Source: Gammaproteobacteria bacterium
GTDB lineage: Bacteria; Pseudomonadota; Gammaproteobacteria; Chromatiales; Chromatiaceae
Assembly (NCBI GenBank): GCA_019136395.1
Contig: JAGVUH010000238.1
Span: 1-18,293 of the forward strand
Reading direction: 5' to 3'
DNA: 18,293 nt
Below, piece after piece: positions 7,569 to 15,600 of the stretch. The notes beneath the pieces are model-generated. The model was not told the DNA's origin, did not search any database, and worked only from the letters and a program-made list of their open reading frames with translations. Position numbers and translations under genes: made by a program. Numbering within the stretch: the stretch's first letter is position 1; the number at the start of each line of letters is the position of its first letter.

Positions 7569-8177
7569 TCATTCGGTCTTGGATTTAGCATCGGCGGCCA
7601 TGTCGGCCTGGGTCTGGGCCGTACCCGCGTCTGGCTCCTCGGGCTCATCCGGCAGGGTGTGGACGATACCCTTGTGGCAGTCGATACAGGTGTCCCCCTT
7701 GTCAGGGGCATTGCTATGGCGATTGCGGGCTGAACGGTCCTGGGCATCCAGGGCCATGTGGGCGTATTCGTGGCAGGAGCGGCATTCACGGGAGTCCGTT
7801 GCCTTCATCTTGGCCCAGACCCGGCTGGCCATGTCCCAACGATGGGCCTCGTATTTCTCGGGGGTGTCGATGGTGCCGATGATCTCGTGATAGACATCCT
7901 TTGCGGCGATGATCTTGGCGACCATCTTCGGCACGAAGGGCTCGGGGACGTGACAATCGGCGCAGCCGGCATGGACGCCGGAGGGATTAAGCCAATGGGT
8001 GCTCTGCTGCAACTCCTCCAGGTTGGTCTTCATGGAGTGGCAGGAGGTACAGAACTCGGTGGTATTGGTGTAGGCCAGGCCGACGTTGAAGAGTCCGGCG
8101 AAGACGACGCCCGCCGCGAAGATGATGAGGGAGACAATAACAATTTTCTTGCGGGAGGTACCCTCAGTCTTGGCCAT
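7569..8177 (-). CDS. NapC/NirT-family membrane-anchored tetraheme cytochrome c
   Basis: This 202-residue protein has one N-terminal transmembrane anchor (about residues 12-35) and a periplasmic domain with four heme-binding motifs: CTSCH (43-47), CADCH (72-76), CRSCH (132-136) and CIDCH (164-168). The first is followed by SM, the CxxCHxM arrangement of NapC/NrfH proteins in which Met can ligate the first heme. The length and four hemes fit the quinol dehydrogenase family NapC/NirT/NrfH/TorC, which connects the quinone pool to periplasmic redox proteins. An acidic tail (EPEEPDAG onward) follows the last heme. No nitrate, nitrite or TMAO reductase gene is nearby; the partners on the same strand are an exported ankyrin protein and FccAB. 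A role in quinone-linked electron transfer with sulfide oxidation is inferred. AAGAGAGGA precedes the start. Confidence 0.93.
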   Translation of the reverse strand: MAKTEGTSRKKIVIVSLIIFAAGVVFAGLFNVGLAYTNTTEFCTSCHSMKTNLEELQQSTHWLNPSGVHAGCADCHVPEPFVPKMVAKIIAAKDVYHEIIGTIDTPEKYEAHRWDMASRVWAKMKATDSRECRSCHEYAHMALDAQDRSARNRHSNAPDKGDTCIDCHKGIVHTLPDEPEEPDAGTAQTQADMAADAKSKTE

Positions 8178-8378
8178 GGCAGTCCTCTCTTGGGTGGGAA
8201 GGGGGTCGACTGGCTGGCCCGGACGGAGTCCAAAAGCTGGTGAGGCGGCCGCCAGTCTGATTCTTATGGTTCGCTGCGATGTTAAGTGATCGAGGGCGGC
8301 TTTGTCACCTCAGGGAGGCCCATCACTTGGCAATTTTCGCTTCGTCGCGCCTCGCGGGGGCGGTGGGGCGAGACCAGC

Positions 8379-9443
8379 CTAGCCGCGGGTCTTGCGGCCA
8401 CCGATGCCACGCTCCCGGGCGAAGTCAAGCATGCGCTGGATGGGCAGGCGCGCGCGCTCCCGGATCGCCGGGTCGATGTGGATCTCCGGGGCGCCGTGGA
8501 TCAGGGCCTGCTCCAGGTTTTGCAGGGCGTTCATGGCCATCCAGGGGCAGTGAGCGCAGCTTTCGCAGGTGGCGCCGGCACCGGCGGTGGGGGCGGCGAT
8601 GAGCCTCTTGTTCGGGGCCAACTGGTGCATCTTCCAGAAGATGCCCTCGTCGGTGGCGACGATGAACTCCGGGTTGGGCATCTCCAACACCGCCTTGATG
8701 AGCTGGGTGGTGGAGCCGACCACGTCGGCCTGATCGACCACCTCGTCGGGTGATTCGGGATGAACCAGGACGGCGGCCTGGGGGTGCAGGCGCCGCACCC
8801 GGTCGAGGGCGAAGCCCTTGAATTCCTCATGGACGACGCAGGCGCCGGGCCAGAGCAGCATCTCCGCTCCGGTCACCCGTTCCACGTAATGACCCAGGTG
8901 TTTGTCAGGCGCCCAGAGGATTTGCCGGCCCTGGGCATGAAGGTGTTCGACGACGGGCAAGGCGATACTGGAGGTCACCACCCAGTCCGCGCGGGCCTTG
9001 ACCGCCGCCGAGGTGTTGGCATAAACGACCACCACGTGGTCCGGGTGCTGGTCGCAAAAGGCCCCGAACAGGTCCGCCGGACAGCTTTCATCCAGGGAGC
9101 AGGTGGCCGCCAGGTCCGGCATGAGGACGCGCTTTTCCGGGTTGAGAATCTTGGCGGTCTCACCCATGAAGCGGACGCCGCAGACCACCAGGGTGCTGGC
9201 CGGACTCTCGCTGCCAAAGCGGGCCATCTCCAGGGAATCGGCGACATGGCCCCCCGTCTCCTCCGCCAGTTCCTGGAGGTCGCCATCCGTGTAGTAGTGG
9301 GCGACCAGGACGGCATCCCGCTCCGCAAGTAGCGCCTTGATCCGGGCCTTCAGCGCCGTCTTGTCCTCGGGGGCGAGGTGCGGCCAGACCGGGTGCTTGG
9401 GGACCTGAACTGGCGGGATGGCGATGGCGAGGGGATTGGACAT
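8379..9443 (-). CDS. nadA: Quinolinate synthase A
   Basis: NadA condenses iminoaspartate with dihydroxyacetone phosphate to quinolinate in de novo NAD synthesis and is a cytosolic [4Fe-4S] enzyme. The 354-residue protein has the usual length of the proteobacterial type. The three cluster cysteines can be assigned to Cys115 (in LAATCSLDE), Cys202 (in [10 protein letters not shown]) and Cys299 in the [10 protein letters not shown] motif. That C-x2-C-x2-C arrangement matches Escherichia coli NadA, where the equivalents are 113, 200 and 297. Other conserved blocks are [41 protein letters not shown] and [19 protein letters not shown] precedes the ATG. It starts 29 bp after the dynamin-like GTPase gene and is probably cotranscribed with it; nadB and nadC are not in the window. 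Confidence 0.97.
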   Translation of the reverse strand: MSNPLAIAIPPVQVPKHPVWPHLAPEDKTALKARIKALLAERDAVLVAHYYTDGDLQELAEETGGHVADSLEMARFGSESPASTLVVCGVRFMGETAKILNPEKRVLMPDLAATCSLDESCPADLFGAFCDQHPDHVVVVYANTSAAVKARADWVVTSSIALPVVEHLHAQGRQILWAPDKHLGHYVERVTGAEMLLWPGACVVHEEFKGFALDRVRRLHPQAAVLVHPESPDEVVDQADVVGSTTQLIKAVLEMPNPEFIVATDEGIFWKMHQLAPNKRLIAAPTAGAGATCESCAHCPWMAMNALQNLEQALIHGAPEIHIDPAIRERARLPIQRMLDFARERGIGGRKTRG

Positions 9444-9472
9444 GGGTGACCTCGGGGTCCCTGGGGCTGGGG

Positions 9473-10987
9473 TCAGTCGCCAGCGGTGGCCGCGGTCTGA
9501 CCCCCGGCGGTCGTGGGTGGCGCTGATGTCAGATCGGTCGCACCCTTGGTCTGCTCACCGGACGGGTTGGTAAAGCGGTCGTTGAGGGTCTGGACATAGA
9601 GGTTGGCCTCCTCCCGAATCTGGGCCAGGCGCCGCTTGGCGGCACCGGTCCAGCCGGTGGGGCTGGTGGTCAGCAGGGTGCGCCAGGGCTTGGTGCTACG
9701 CTCGAAGGCGGCCATCAGGTCGCCCCGGATGCCCAGGGTCTCGGCCTCGGAGCGGAGGGACTTGAGCAGGCTCAGGGCGGCCAGGTGGCGGATACCAAAG
9801 TGGATCCCGGCGGCGATGGCGAGCAGCACCGCCAGGAAGACCAGGTCCAGGGACAGGCTGATGAGGGTCGAGACCCAGCCGGGTTGGGCGCTGGGGTCGC
9901 TCCAGTAGCCGATCTGGATGGTGCCGGCCAGGGAGAGGATGAGTAGCAGGCCGAGGGCGATGCCGTCGCCCCAGAGGGTGCGCTGACGCCACCGTTGCAG
10001 GGCCCGGGTCAGGAAGGGCACCCCTTTCTCGGCGATGTCCTTCGCGGTCTTGTCCAGGGCGGCGACGATGCGGTAGGCGCGCTCGATCTCGACCTCCCGC
10101 ATCCGGCCGTGGATCTCGGCCAGGTCGGCGTCGCGCTTGGCCTCGAACCGCTTGCGTTTGCCCTCGTCCTCGATGGGCACGGCGGCGTCGGGGTTGTAGA
10201 TGGTGAAGAAACGGCCGGCGGTGAGGCCTTCCTCCCCCAGGGCGCGCTGCCAGGCGGCGACGACGTCCTCCGGATTGTCCTCGCGGGCCGTCGTGTCCAG
10301 TTGGTTCAGGATGTAAAGGAACTTGCCGGCGTCCGGGCGACCGATGGTCTCGCCCACCAGGTGCTTGAGGGTATCGCGCATGGCCCCCGGCTCGGGGTGG
10401 CGGGCATCGAAGAACACCAGCACCAGGTCGGAGAGGTCGATGATGTGATTGGTGATCCGCAGGGTCGCGGTGCGCTGGGCGTCGGCATCGAAACCGGGGG
10501 AGTCGATGAGGATCTTGCCGCGCAGGGCCTCGCTGGGACAGGTCTTGAGTTGCAGGTAGGTGTCGATGCGACGCCCCTCGCCCGTCGCCACCTGCTCGAT
10601 GTCCTGGGAAATGTTATAGAGTGGGAAGCGCGGGTCCGAGTCCAGGGCGATGCCGGGAAGGGCGTGGGGGGTGGCCTCGCGCGCATAGCAGATGACGGTG
10701 AACCGATCGTCGACCGCCTGGTTGCCGCTGCGCTGGATCTTGTAGCCCAGAAAATGGTTGATAAAGGTCGACTTGCCGGCCGAAAAGGTGCCCAATACCG
10801 AGATCAGGGGCCACCAGGGGATCTGGTTCGCGTAGGATTGATCGGGCGCGAGCAGGCCCATGGCGTGGGCAACCTTGTCCAGGGCGCGGAAGCTCTGCAC
10901 GGTGCTGAGGAGGACCGGATTTTCCTGGGCGAGGTGGGCCTCGAGACTCTTGAGCCGCTGATCGACGGCATCCAGCGCGGGGGACAT
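9473..10987 (-). CDS. Dynamin-like membrane GTPase
   Basis: This 504-residue protein has an N-terminal GTPase domain and a membrane-embedded C-terminal half. The P-loop is GTFSAGKST (66-74), the G3 motif is DSPG (162-165), and NQLD (228-231) occupies the G4 position. The [12 protein letters not shown] and DSPGFD contexts are typical of the bacterial dynamin/EHD-like superfamily. A charged, probably helical segment (about 275-320) follows, then two transmembrane helices (about 343-361 and 374-397). A soluble tail ends in a low-complexity Thr/Ala/Gly stretch. Bacterial dynamin-like proteins bind and remodel membranes in a GTP-dependent way; the specific role here is unknown. AGAGGAAA precedes the start. 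The G4 motif has Gln where classical GTPases have Lys. It is encoded just upstream of nadA on the same strand. Confidence 0.88.
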   Translation of the reverse strand: MSPALDAVDQRLKSLEAHLAQENPVLLSTVQSFRALDKVAHAMGLLAPDQSYANQIPWWPLISVLGTFSAGKSTFINHFLGYKIQRSGNQAVDDRFTVICYAREATPHALPGIALDSDPRFPLYNISQDIEQVATGEGRRIDTYLQLKTCPSEALRGKILIDSPGFDADAQRTATLRITNHIIDLSDLVLVFFDARHPEPGAMRDTLKHLVGETIGRPDAGKFLYILNQLDTTAREDNPEDVVAAWQRALGEEGLTAGRFFTIYNPDAAVPIEDEGKRKRFEAKRDADLAEIHGRMREVEIERAYRIVAALDKTAKDIAEKGVPFLTRALQRWRQRTLWGDGIALGLLLILSLAGTIQIGYWSDPSAQPGWVSTLISLSLDLVFLAVLLAIAAGIHFGIRHLAALSLLKSLRSEAETLGIRGDLMAAFERSTKPWRTLLTTSPTGWTGAAKRRLAQIREEANLYVQTLNDRFTNPSGEQTKGATDLTSAPPTTAGGQTAATAGD

Positions 10988-11129
10988 GGCGGGATTTCCT
11001 CTGGGTTGTTATTTAAGCGGATGTTAAACCCAGGGGCCGAGGGACGCCAATCAAAAAGGGCCGCTGGCCTCGCTGCCCGTGGCTGCGGCATTAGGCTTCT
11101 GATTTAACAGTAATAATAGACGGAGGGTG

Positions 11130-11158
11130 TTGAAGCTTGCGGAGAAATTCGGCATAAT
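11130..11158 (+). promoter_or_regulatory. Sigma70-like promoter of the RND operon
   Basis: TTGAAG (11130-11135) and CATAAT (11153-11158) are separated by 17 bp, matching 4/6 and 5/6 consensus bases. The expected start is near 11165, about 170 nt before the adaptor ATG. Confidence 0.5.
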
Positions 11159-11206
11159 GTTTGATAGCTCCATTACCGACGATAACTACACTAGCCTCCG
11201 CTAAAG

Positions 11207-11222
11207 GCCCTTGGCCAAGGGC
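11207..11222. repeat. 16 bp perfect palindrome in the RND leader
   Basis: GCCCTTGGCCAAGGGC is a perfect palindrome located about 45 bp downstream of the predicted start site. It could be a dimeric regulator site or an RNA hairpin. A second, imperfect GC-rich inverted repeat (GGCCCGCC with GGCGGGGCC, about 11233-11260) follows directly. Confidence 0.45.
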
Positions 11223-11337
11223 GCTCGTTTCCGGCCCGCCCCGGGGTTCCTGGCGGGGCCCATCGACGAGATTCATGGCGTTTGCCGATGGCATGTCCAT
11301 CGCTTGCTGTACCCGATTAGAATAGGTTGAATATCGC

Positions 11338-12540
11338 ATGGCTAAGCTTAAGGTTAACCCATTGACGAGGGGGCTCTTGACGGTGACCTGGTTGGCCACG
11401 GCCTCCCTGGTGGCGGTTGCTCAGCCCGTTCCCTTCCCAGGCGCCCCGATGCCCCAGGGCCCGGGTGAGTTCGTCGTCCGGCAAGCGGAGGGTGCCCCCA
11501 CCCTGTCGATTGGCGGTACCGTTATCCCTTATAAGGAGGTGACTCTCGCCGCCCAGTTGCCCGGCCGCGTCACCTACCTGGCCGGTATCGAGGGCGACAA
11601 GTTCAAGAAGGGTGATCTCCTGGTGGCCCTGGATGATGCCGAGCTGCTGGCCAAGCGTCGCGCCTTGCTGGCGCAGATGGCCTCCGCCGACGCCCAGCTC
11701 CGCAATGCCGGCATGCAATATAGCCGCGAGATCTACTCCCCCCGTTCCAAGACCCCGCCGGGGGGCATGGCGGTACCCAACCTCTTCGACCAGATGTTCA
11801 CCCGGCCCATGGAGAGTTTCATGGGGGAAAGGTCCGAGGGGGCTGAGCTCTCGGCGGACCTCTACGCCTCCGGCACCCAGATCGAGCAGGCCCGCAGCGC
11901 CCTCATGGCCTTGCAGGCGGATCTGCAGGCCCTCGATTCCAAGTTGCGCGATGCCCGCAGCATTGCCCCCTTCGATGGGGTGATCGTCAGGAAGAGCATC
12001 GAGGTGGGCGACACCATGCAGCCTGGTCAGCCGCTGCTCACCTTTGCCGACGTGGAATATCTCCAGGTCGACATCGATGTCCCCTCCCGGCTGCGCCCCG
12101 GCCTGCGCGAGGGCATGATGATCAACGCCGAGCTGGATGTCACCCATGAGCGGGTACCGGTCCGGGTGGCCCAGATCTTCCCCATGGCCGATGCGCAGCG
12201 TCACACCGTCAAGGTCAAGCTGGACCTGCCTCAGGGCGTGTCCGAGCCGGGGATGTACGTCCGCGTCATGGTGCCGGACTTCAGCGCTACCGAGCGCGGC
12301 AACCCCGTGATCCCGGCCTCGGCGATTCGCTACAACGGTAGCTTGCCCGGGGTCTACGTCCTCGACGATCAGGGGCGGCCCAACCTGCGCCTGGTCCGCC
12401 TCGGCGAGCGCCAGCCCGACGGCATGGTGAACGTGCTCAGTGGGTTGCGTCCCGGTGAGCGGATTTTGGGCGATCCTCCCCCCGGCGTGGCCGCCGGCTG
12501 GTCAAGTGGCGCGGCCCCCGGCCCCGGCCCCGGTCGCTAG
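11338..12540 (+). CDS. RND efflux pump periplasmic adaptor (membrane fusion protein)
   Basis: This 400-residue protein bridges an inner-membrane RND pump and an outer-membrane channel. A Sec signal (residues 1-28, ending AVA before QP) has no lipobox cysteine, so the protein is probably not a lipoprotein. The lipoyl half-motif is GRVTYLAGIEGDKFKKGDLL. It is followed by an alpha-helical hairpin (about 95-215), then the matching half-motif APFDGVIVRKSIEVGDTMQPG and beta-barrel and membrane-proximal domains (about 230-390). The hairpin contains a Met/Phe/Pro-rich insert around residues 135-165 (PPGGMAVPNLFDQMF). The tail ends in GPGPGPGR. The ribosome binding site is weak (AGG 11 bases upstream). 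It is followed after 127 bp by the RND permease; no outer-membrane channel gene is visible. Confidence 0.93.
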   Translation: MAKLKVNPLTRGLLTVTWLATASLVAVAQPVPFPGAPMPQGPGEFVVRQAEGAPTLSIGGTVIPYKEVTLAAQLPGRVTYLAGIEGDKFKKGDLLVALDDAELLAKRRALLAQMASADAQLRNAGMQYSREIYSPRSKTPPGGMAVPNLFDQMFTRPMESFMGERSEGAELSADLYASGTQIEQARSALMALQADLQALDSKLRDARSIAPFDGVIVRKSIEVGDTMQPGQPLLTFADVEYLQVDIDVPSRLRPGLREGMMINAELDVTHERVPVRVAQIFPMADAQRHTVKVKLDLPQGVSEPGMYVRVMVPDFSATERGNPVIPASAIRYNGSLPGVYVLDDQGRPNLRLVRLGERQPDGMVNVLSGLRPGERILGDPPPGVAAGWSSGAAPGPGPGR

Positions 12541-12570
12541 GTCCCGCTCATCCAGGTCCATCAGCAGCAA

Positions 12571-12590
12571 GCGCCGGTTTCCACCGGCGC
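12571..12590 (+). repeat. Intercistronic hairpin between adaptor and permease
   Basis: GCGCCGGT-TTCC-ACCGGCGC is a perfect 8 bp stem with a 4 nt loop, 31 bp after the adaptor stop and 77 bp before the permease start. Only three T residues follow a few bases downstream, so it is at best a partial attenuator. An mRNA stability or processing role is equally possible. Confidence 0.5.
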
Positions 12591-12667
12591 GCGCCTTTCC
12601 TCCGGGGGCATCTCGGCCCAGCCTGCCCAGGTGCCTCACGGCCAGCTCTCAATGGTGTAGCTAAGCC

Positions 12668-15600
12668 ATGAATCACGACGAGACCCTGACCCACTCCGAG
12701 GGCGCTCCCAGGTTGACGGACGAGAGTCTCGGCATTGCCGGGCGCACCGCGCGCTTTTTCCTCCGCTCCCCGCTGTCCCCCCTCTTCTATGTCGCCATGC
12801 TCATGATGGGCCTGTTGGGCCTGGTCATGACGCCGCGGCAGGAAGACCCCCAGATCTCGGTGCCCATGATCGATATCATGGTGCAGTACCCCGGCGCCTC
12901 GGCCCAGCAGGTCTCCAACCTGGCGATGCAGCCCCTCGAACGGATCATGAGCGAGATCCCGGGCGTCAAGCATGTCTATTCCGCCTCCCAGCGTAATGGC
13001 GGCATGGTCACCGTCCAGTTCGACGTGGGCGAGGAGATGGGCCCCTCCCTGGTCAAGGTCAACGATAAGTTGGCCTCGAACATGGACAAGATTCCCCCCG
13101 GGGTCATGCCACCCCTGGTCAAGAGCAAGGGTATCGACGATGTGCCGATTGTCACCCTGACCCTCTGGTCCAAGGACTCCGATGGCGACGGGCTGCCGGA
13201 TGTGGACGACGGTCAGTTGCGGCTATTGGCCCAGGACGTGCTTCAGGCCCTCAAGGAGGTCAAGGATACCGCCAATGCCTTCATCGTCGGCGGCCGCCGC
13301 GAGCAAGTAACGGTCGATGTCCAGCCCGAACGGCTGGCTGGCTACCAGATCAGCCTGGACCAGGTCGCCCAGACAATCCAGACCGCGAACGCCGAGACCT
13401 ATGCCGGCGGGGTGGAGGCCAGCGGCACCCACTTCTCCGTCTCCACCGGCGCCTTCCTCAAGGGCATGGACGATATCAGTCGCCTGGTGGTGGGCACCCA
13501 CCATGGGCAGCCGATCTATGTCCGTGACGTGGCGATCGTCTCCCAAGGCCCGGAGGACGCTACCCAACTGGTCGCCTATTACACCGGCCCCGCGGCCACC
13601 GAGGGGCTCAAGGCCGATGGGGTGCCGGGCGTCACCATCGCCGTGGCCAAGAAGGAACTGACCAACGGCGTCAGTGTCGCCAACGCCCTCATCGACAAGG
13701 TCGAGGAACTCAAGGGGTCGCGCATCCCCCACAACATCGAGGTCAGCATCACCCGCAACTACGGCGAGACGGCGGACGATAAGGTCAGCGAACTGATCCT
13801 CAAGCTCTTCATCGCCACGGGCTGGGTCTTCCTGCTGGTCTGGGCGGCCTTCCGGGCCCTGCGCCCCGCCATCGTCGTCATGCTGGTCATTCCCGTGGTC
13901 CTGCTGATGACCATCTTTGTTGCCTGGGTCTGGGACTACACCATCGACCGGGTGAGCCTCTTCGCCCTCATCTTCTCCATCGGCATCCTGGTGGATGACG
14001 CCATCGTGGTGGTGGAGAACATCTACCGCCGCTGGCTGGAGGAGGGCCACACCGGTGACGATATCGCCGTGGAGGCCGTGGCGGAGGTCGGCAACCCCAC
14101 CATCCTCGCTACCTTCACCGTCATCGCCGCCCTGCTGCCCATGGGCTTCGTCTCCGGCATGATGGGTCCCTACATGCAGCCGATCCCGGCCCTGGGCTCG
14201 GCGGCCATGTTCATCTCCCTCTTCGCCGCCTTCGTCTTCACCCCCTACTTGGCCATCTCCAAATGGCTGCGGCCCTCCATGCACTACCTGGAGACCGCGG
14301 AGAAGCGCGAGCACAAGGAGGCGGAAAAGCTCGAAAAGATCTACCGCCGGCTGCTGGTGCCCCTGATCGAGAGCAAGGGCAAGCGCGCCCTGTTCAAACT
14401 GGTGCTGTGGGGCACCTTCGCCTTCACGCTGAGCTTTTTCTACTTCAAGTGGGTGGCGGTCAAGATGCTGCCCCTGGACAACAAGCCCGAGTATTCGGTG
14501 GTGATCGACATGCCGGAGGGTACGGCCCTGCCGGTGACCGCCAATCTGGCCCATCGCATGGCCGAGAAGCTCCGGGCCCTGCAGCCGGAGATCACCGCCA
14601 TCCAGCTCTACGCCGGCACGGCGCGCCCCTTCGACTTCAACGGCATGGTGCGCCATTACTATCTGCGCTCCGATCCCTGGCAGGGTGAGTTGCAGGTCCA
14701 GCTCCTGCACAAGAAGCAGCGCAAGCGCACCAGCCATCAACTGGCCGTGGAGGCCCGCGAGGCCCTGGCCAAACTGGTCGCTGGTACCGGCGCCAAGATC
14801 GCCGTGGTCGAGATGCCCCCCGGACCGCCGGTGCTCCAGTCCGTGGTGGCGGAGATCCACGGTCCCTCCCCGGAAGTTCGGCGTCAGTTTGCCCGCGACA
14901 TGACCGAGGTCTTCGCCAAGGCCCCGAGCCTGGTGGACGTGGATAACCTGCTGCGGGAGTCCTTCGACTACTGGCGTTTCGATGTCGATACCGAAAAGGC
15001 GGTACGCGCCGGGATCTCCGTCGACGCCATCAACCGCAACCTGGCCATGGCCCTGGGTGGGGCGCCGATGGGCGACGTCAAGGAGCAGGCGGGCCACGAG
15101 CCGATGAAGATCGTCATGCAGGTGCCCCTCTCGGCCCGTTCGGACATCGAGCGCCTCGGTGACCTGCCCATCCAGTCCGCCGCCGGCGTGACCCTGCCGC
15201 TACGGGAACTGGGCCGCTTCCAGCGGGTGCCCGAGGAGGACATCATCTATCGCAAGGATCTGCGAGCCATCGAATATGTGACGGCGGATGTCGGTGGCCG
15301 TCTGGCGGCCCCGATCTATGGCATCTTCCAGATTCAGGACGTGCTGGATGAGACCGGCTATCAGGCCCCGGACGGGGTGGTGCCTCAGGGTTACTGGACC
15401 GACGCCCCGCCCAGCGACCGGGTGTCGTCCTGGGAGTGGACCGGGGAATGGACCGTCACCTATGAGACCTTCCGCGACATGGGGGCGGCCTTCGCCGTGG
15501 CCCTGGTGCTGATCTACATCCTGGTGGTCTGGGAGTTTGGTAACTTCCGCATCCCCCTGGTCATCATGGCGCCGATCCCCCTGACCCTGCTTGGCATCAT

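Larger units (their letters stand above)
10988..11337. other. Divergent intergenic region between GTPase and RND adaptor genes
   Basis: This 350 bp stretch holds the GTPase ribosome binding site at its left end, a plus-strand sigma70-like promoter (11130-11158), and a leader of about 170 nt for the RND operon with a 16 bp palindrome and a GC-rich inverted repeat. A minus-strand open frame of 102 codons overlaps it but has no family resemblance and is not called. Confidence 0.6.

Noticed and set aside
9995..11107. Plus-strand open frame of 370 codons antisense to the dynamin-like GTPase
   Set aside because: Composition is that of a reverse-frame shadow in GC-rich DNA. The GTPase motifs on the minus strand are unambiguous.
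11304..11334. TTGCTG and TGAATA as a promoter just before the RND adaptor
   Set aside because: It would place the transcription start at the ATG itself, and the pair at 11130-11158 has better spacing and matches.
11091..11399. Minus-strand open frame of 102 codons in the GTPase/RND intergenic region
   Set aside because: No recognisable ribosome binding site or family pattern, and it overlaps both the RND promoter and the adaptor's signal peptide.
12787..12969. Short antisense frame at the start of the permease gene
   Set aside because: Shadow of conserved RND sequence on the plus strand, with no supporting motif.
13223..15097. Minus-strand open frame of 624 codons inside the RND permease
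   Set aside because: It is a shadow frame with His/Gly/Asp-rich composition and no motif. The plus strand carries a clear RND transporter there.
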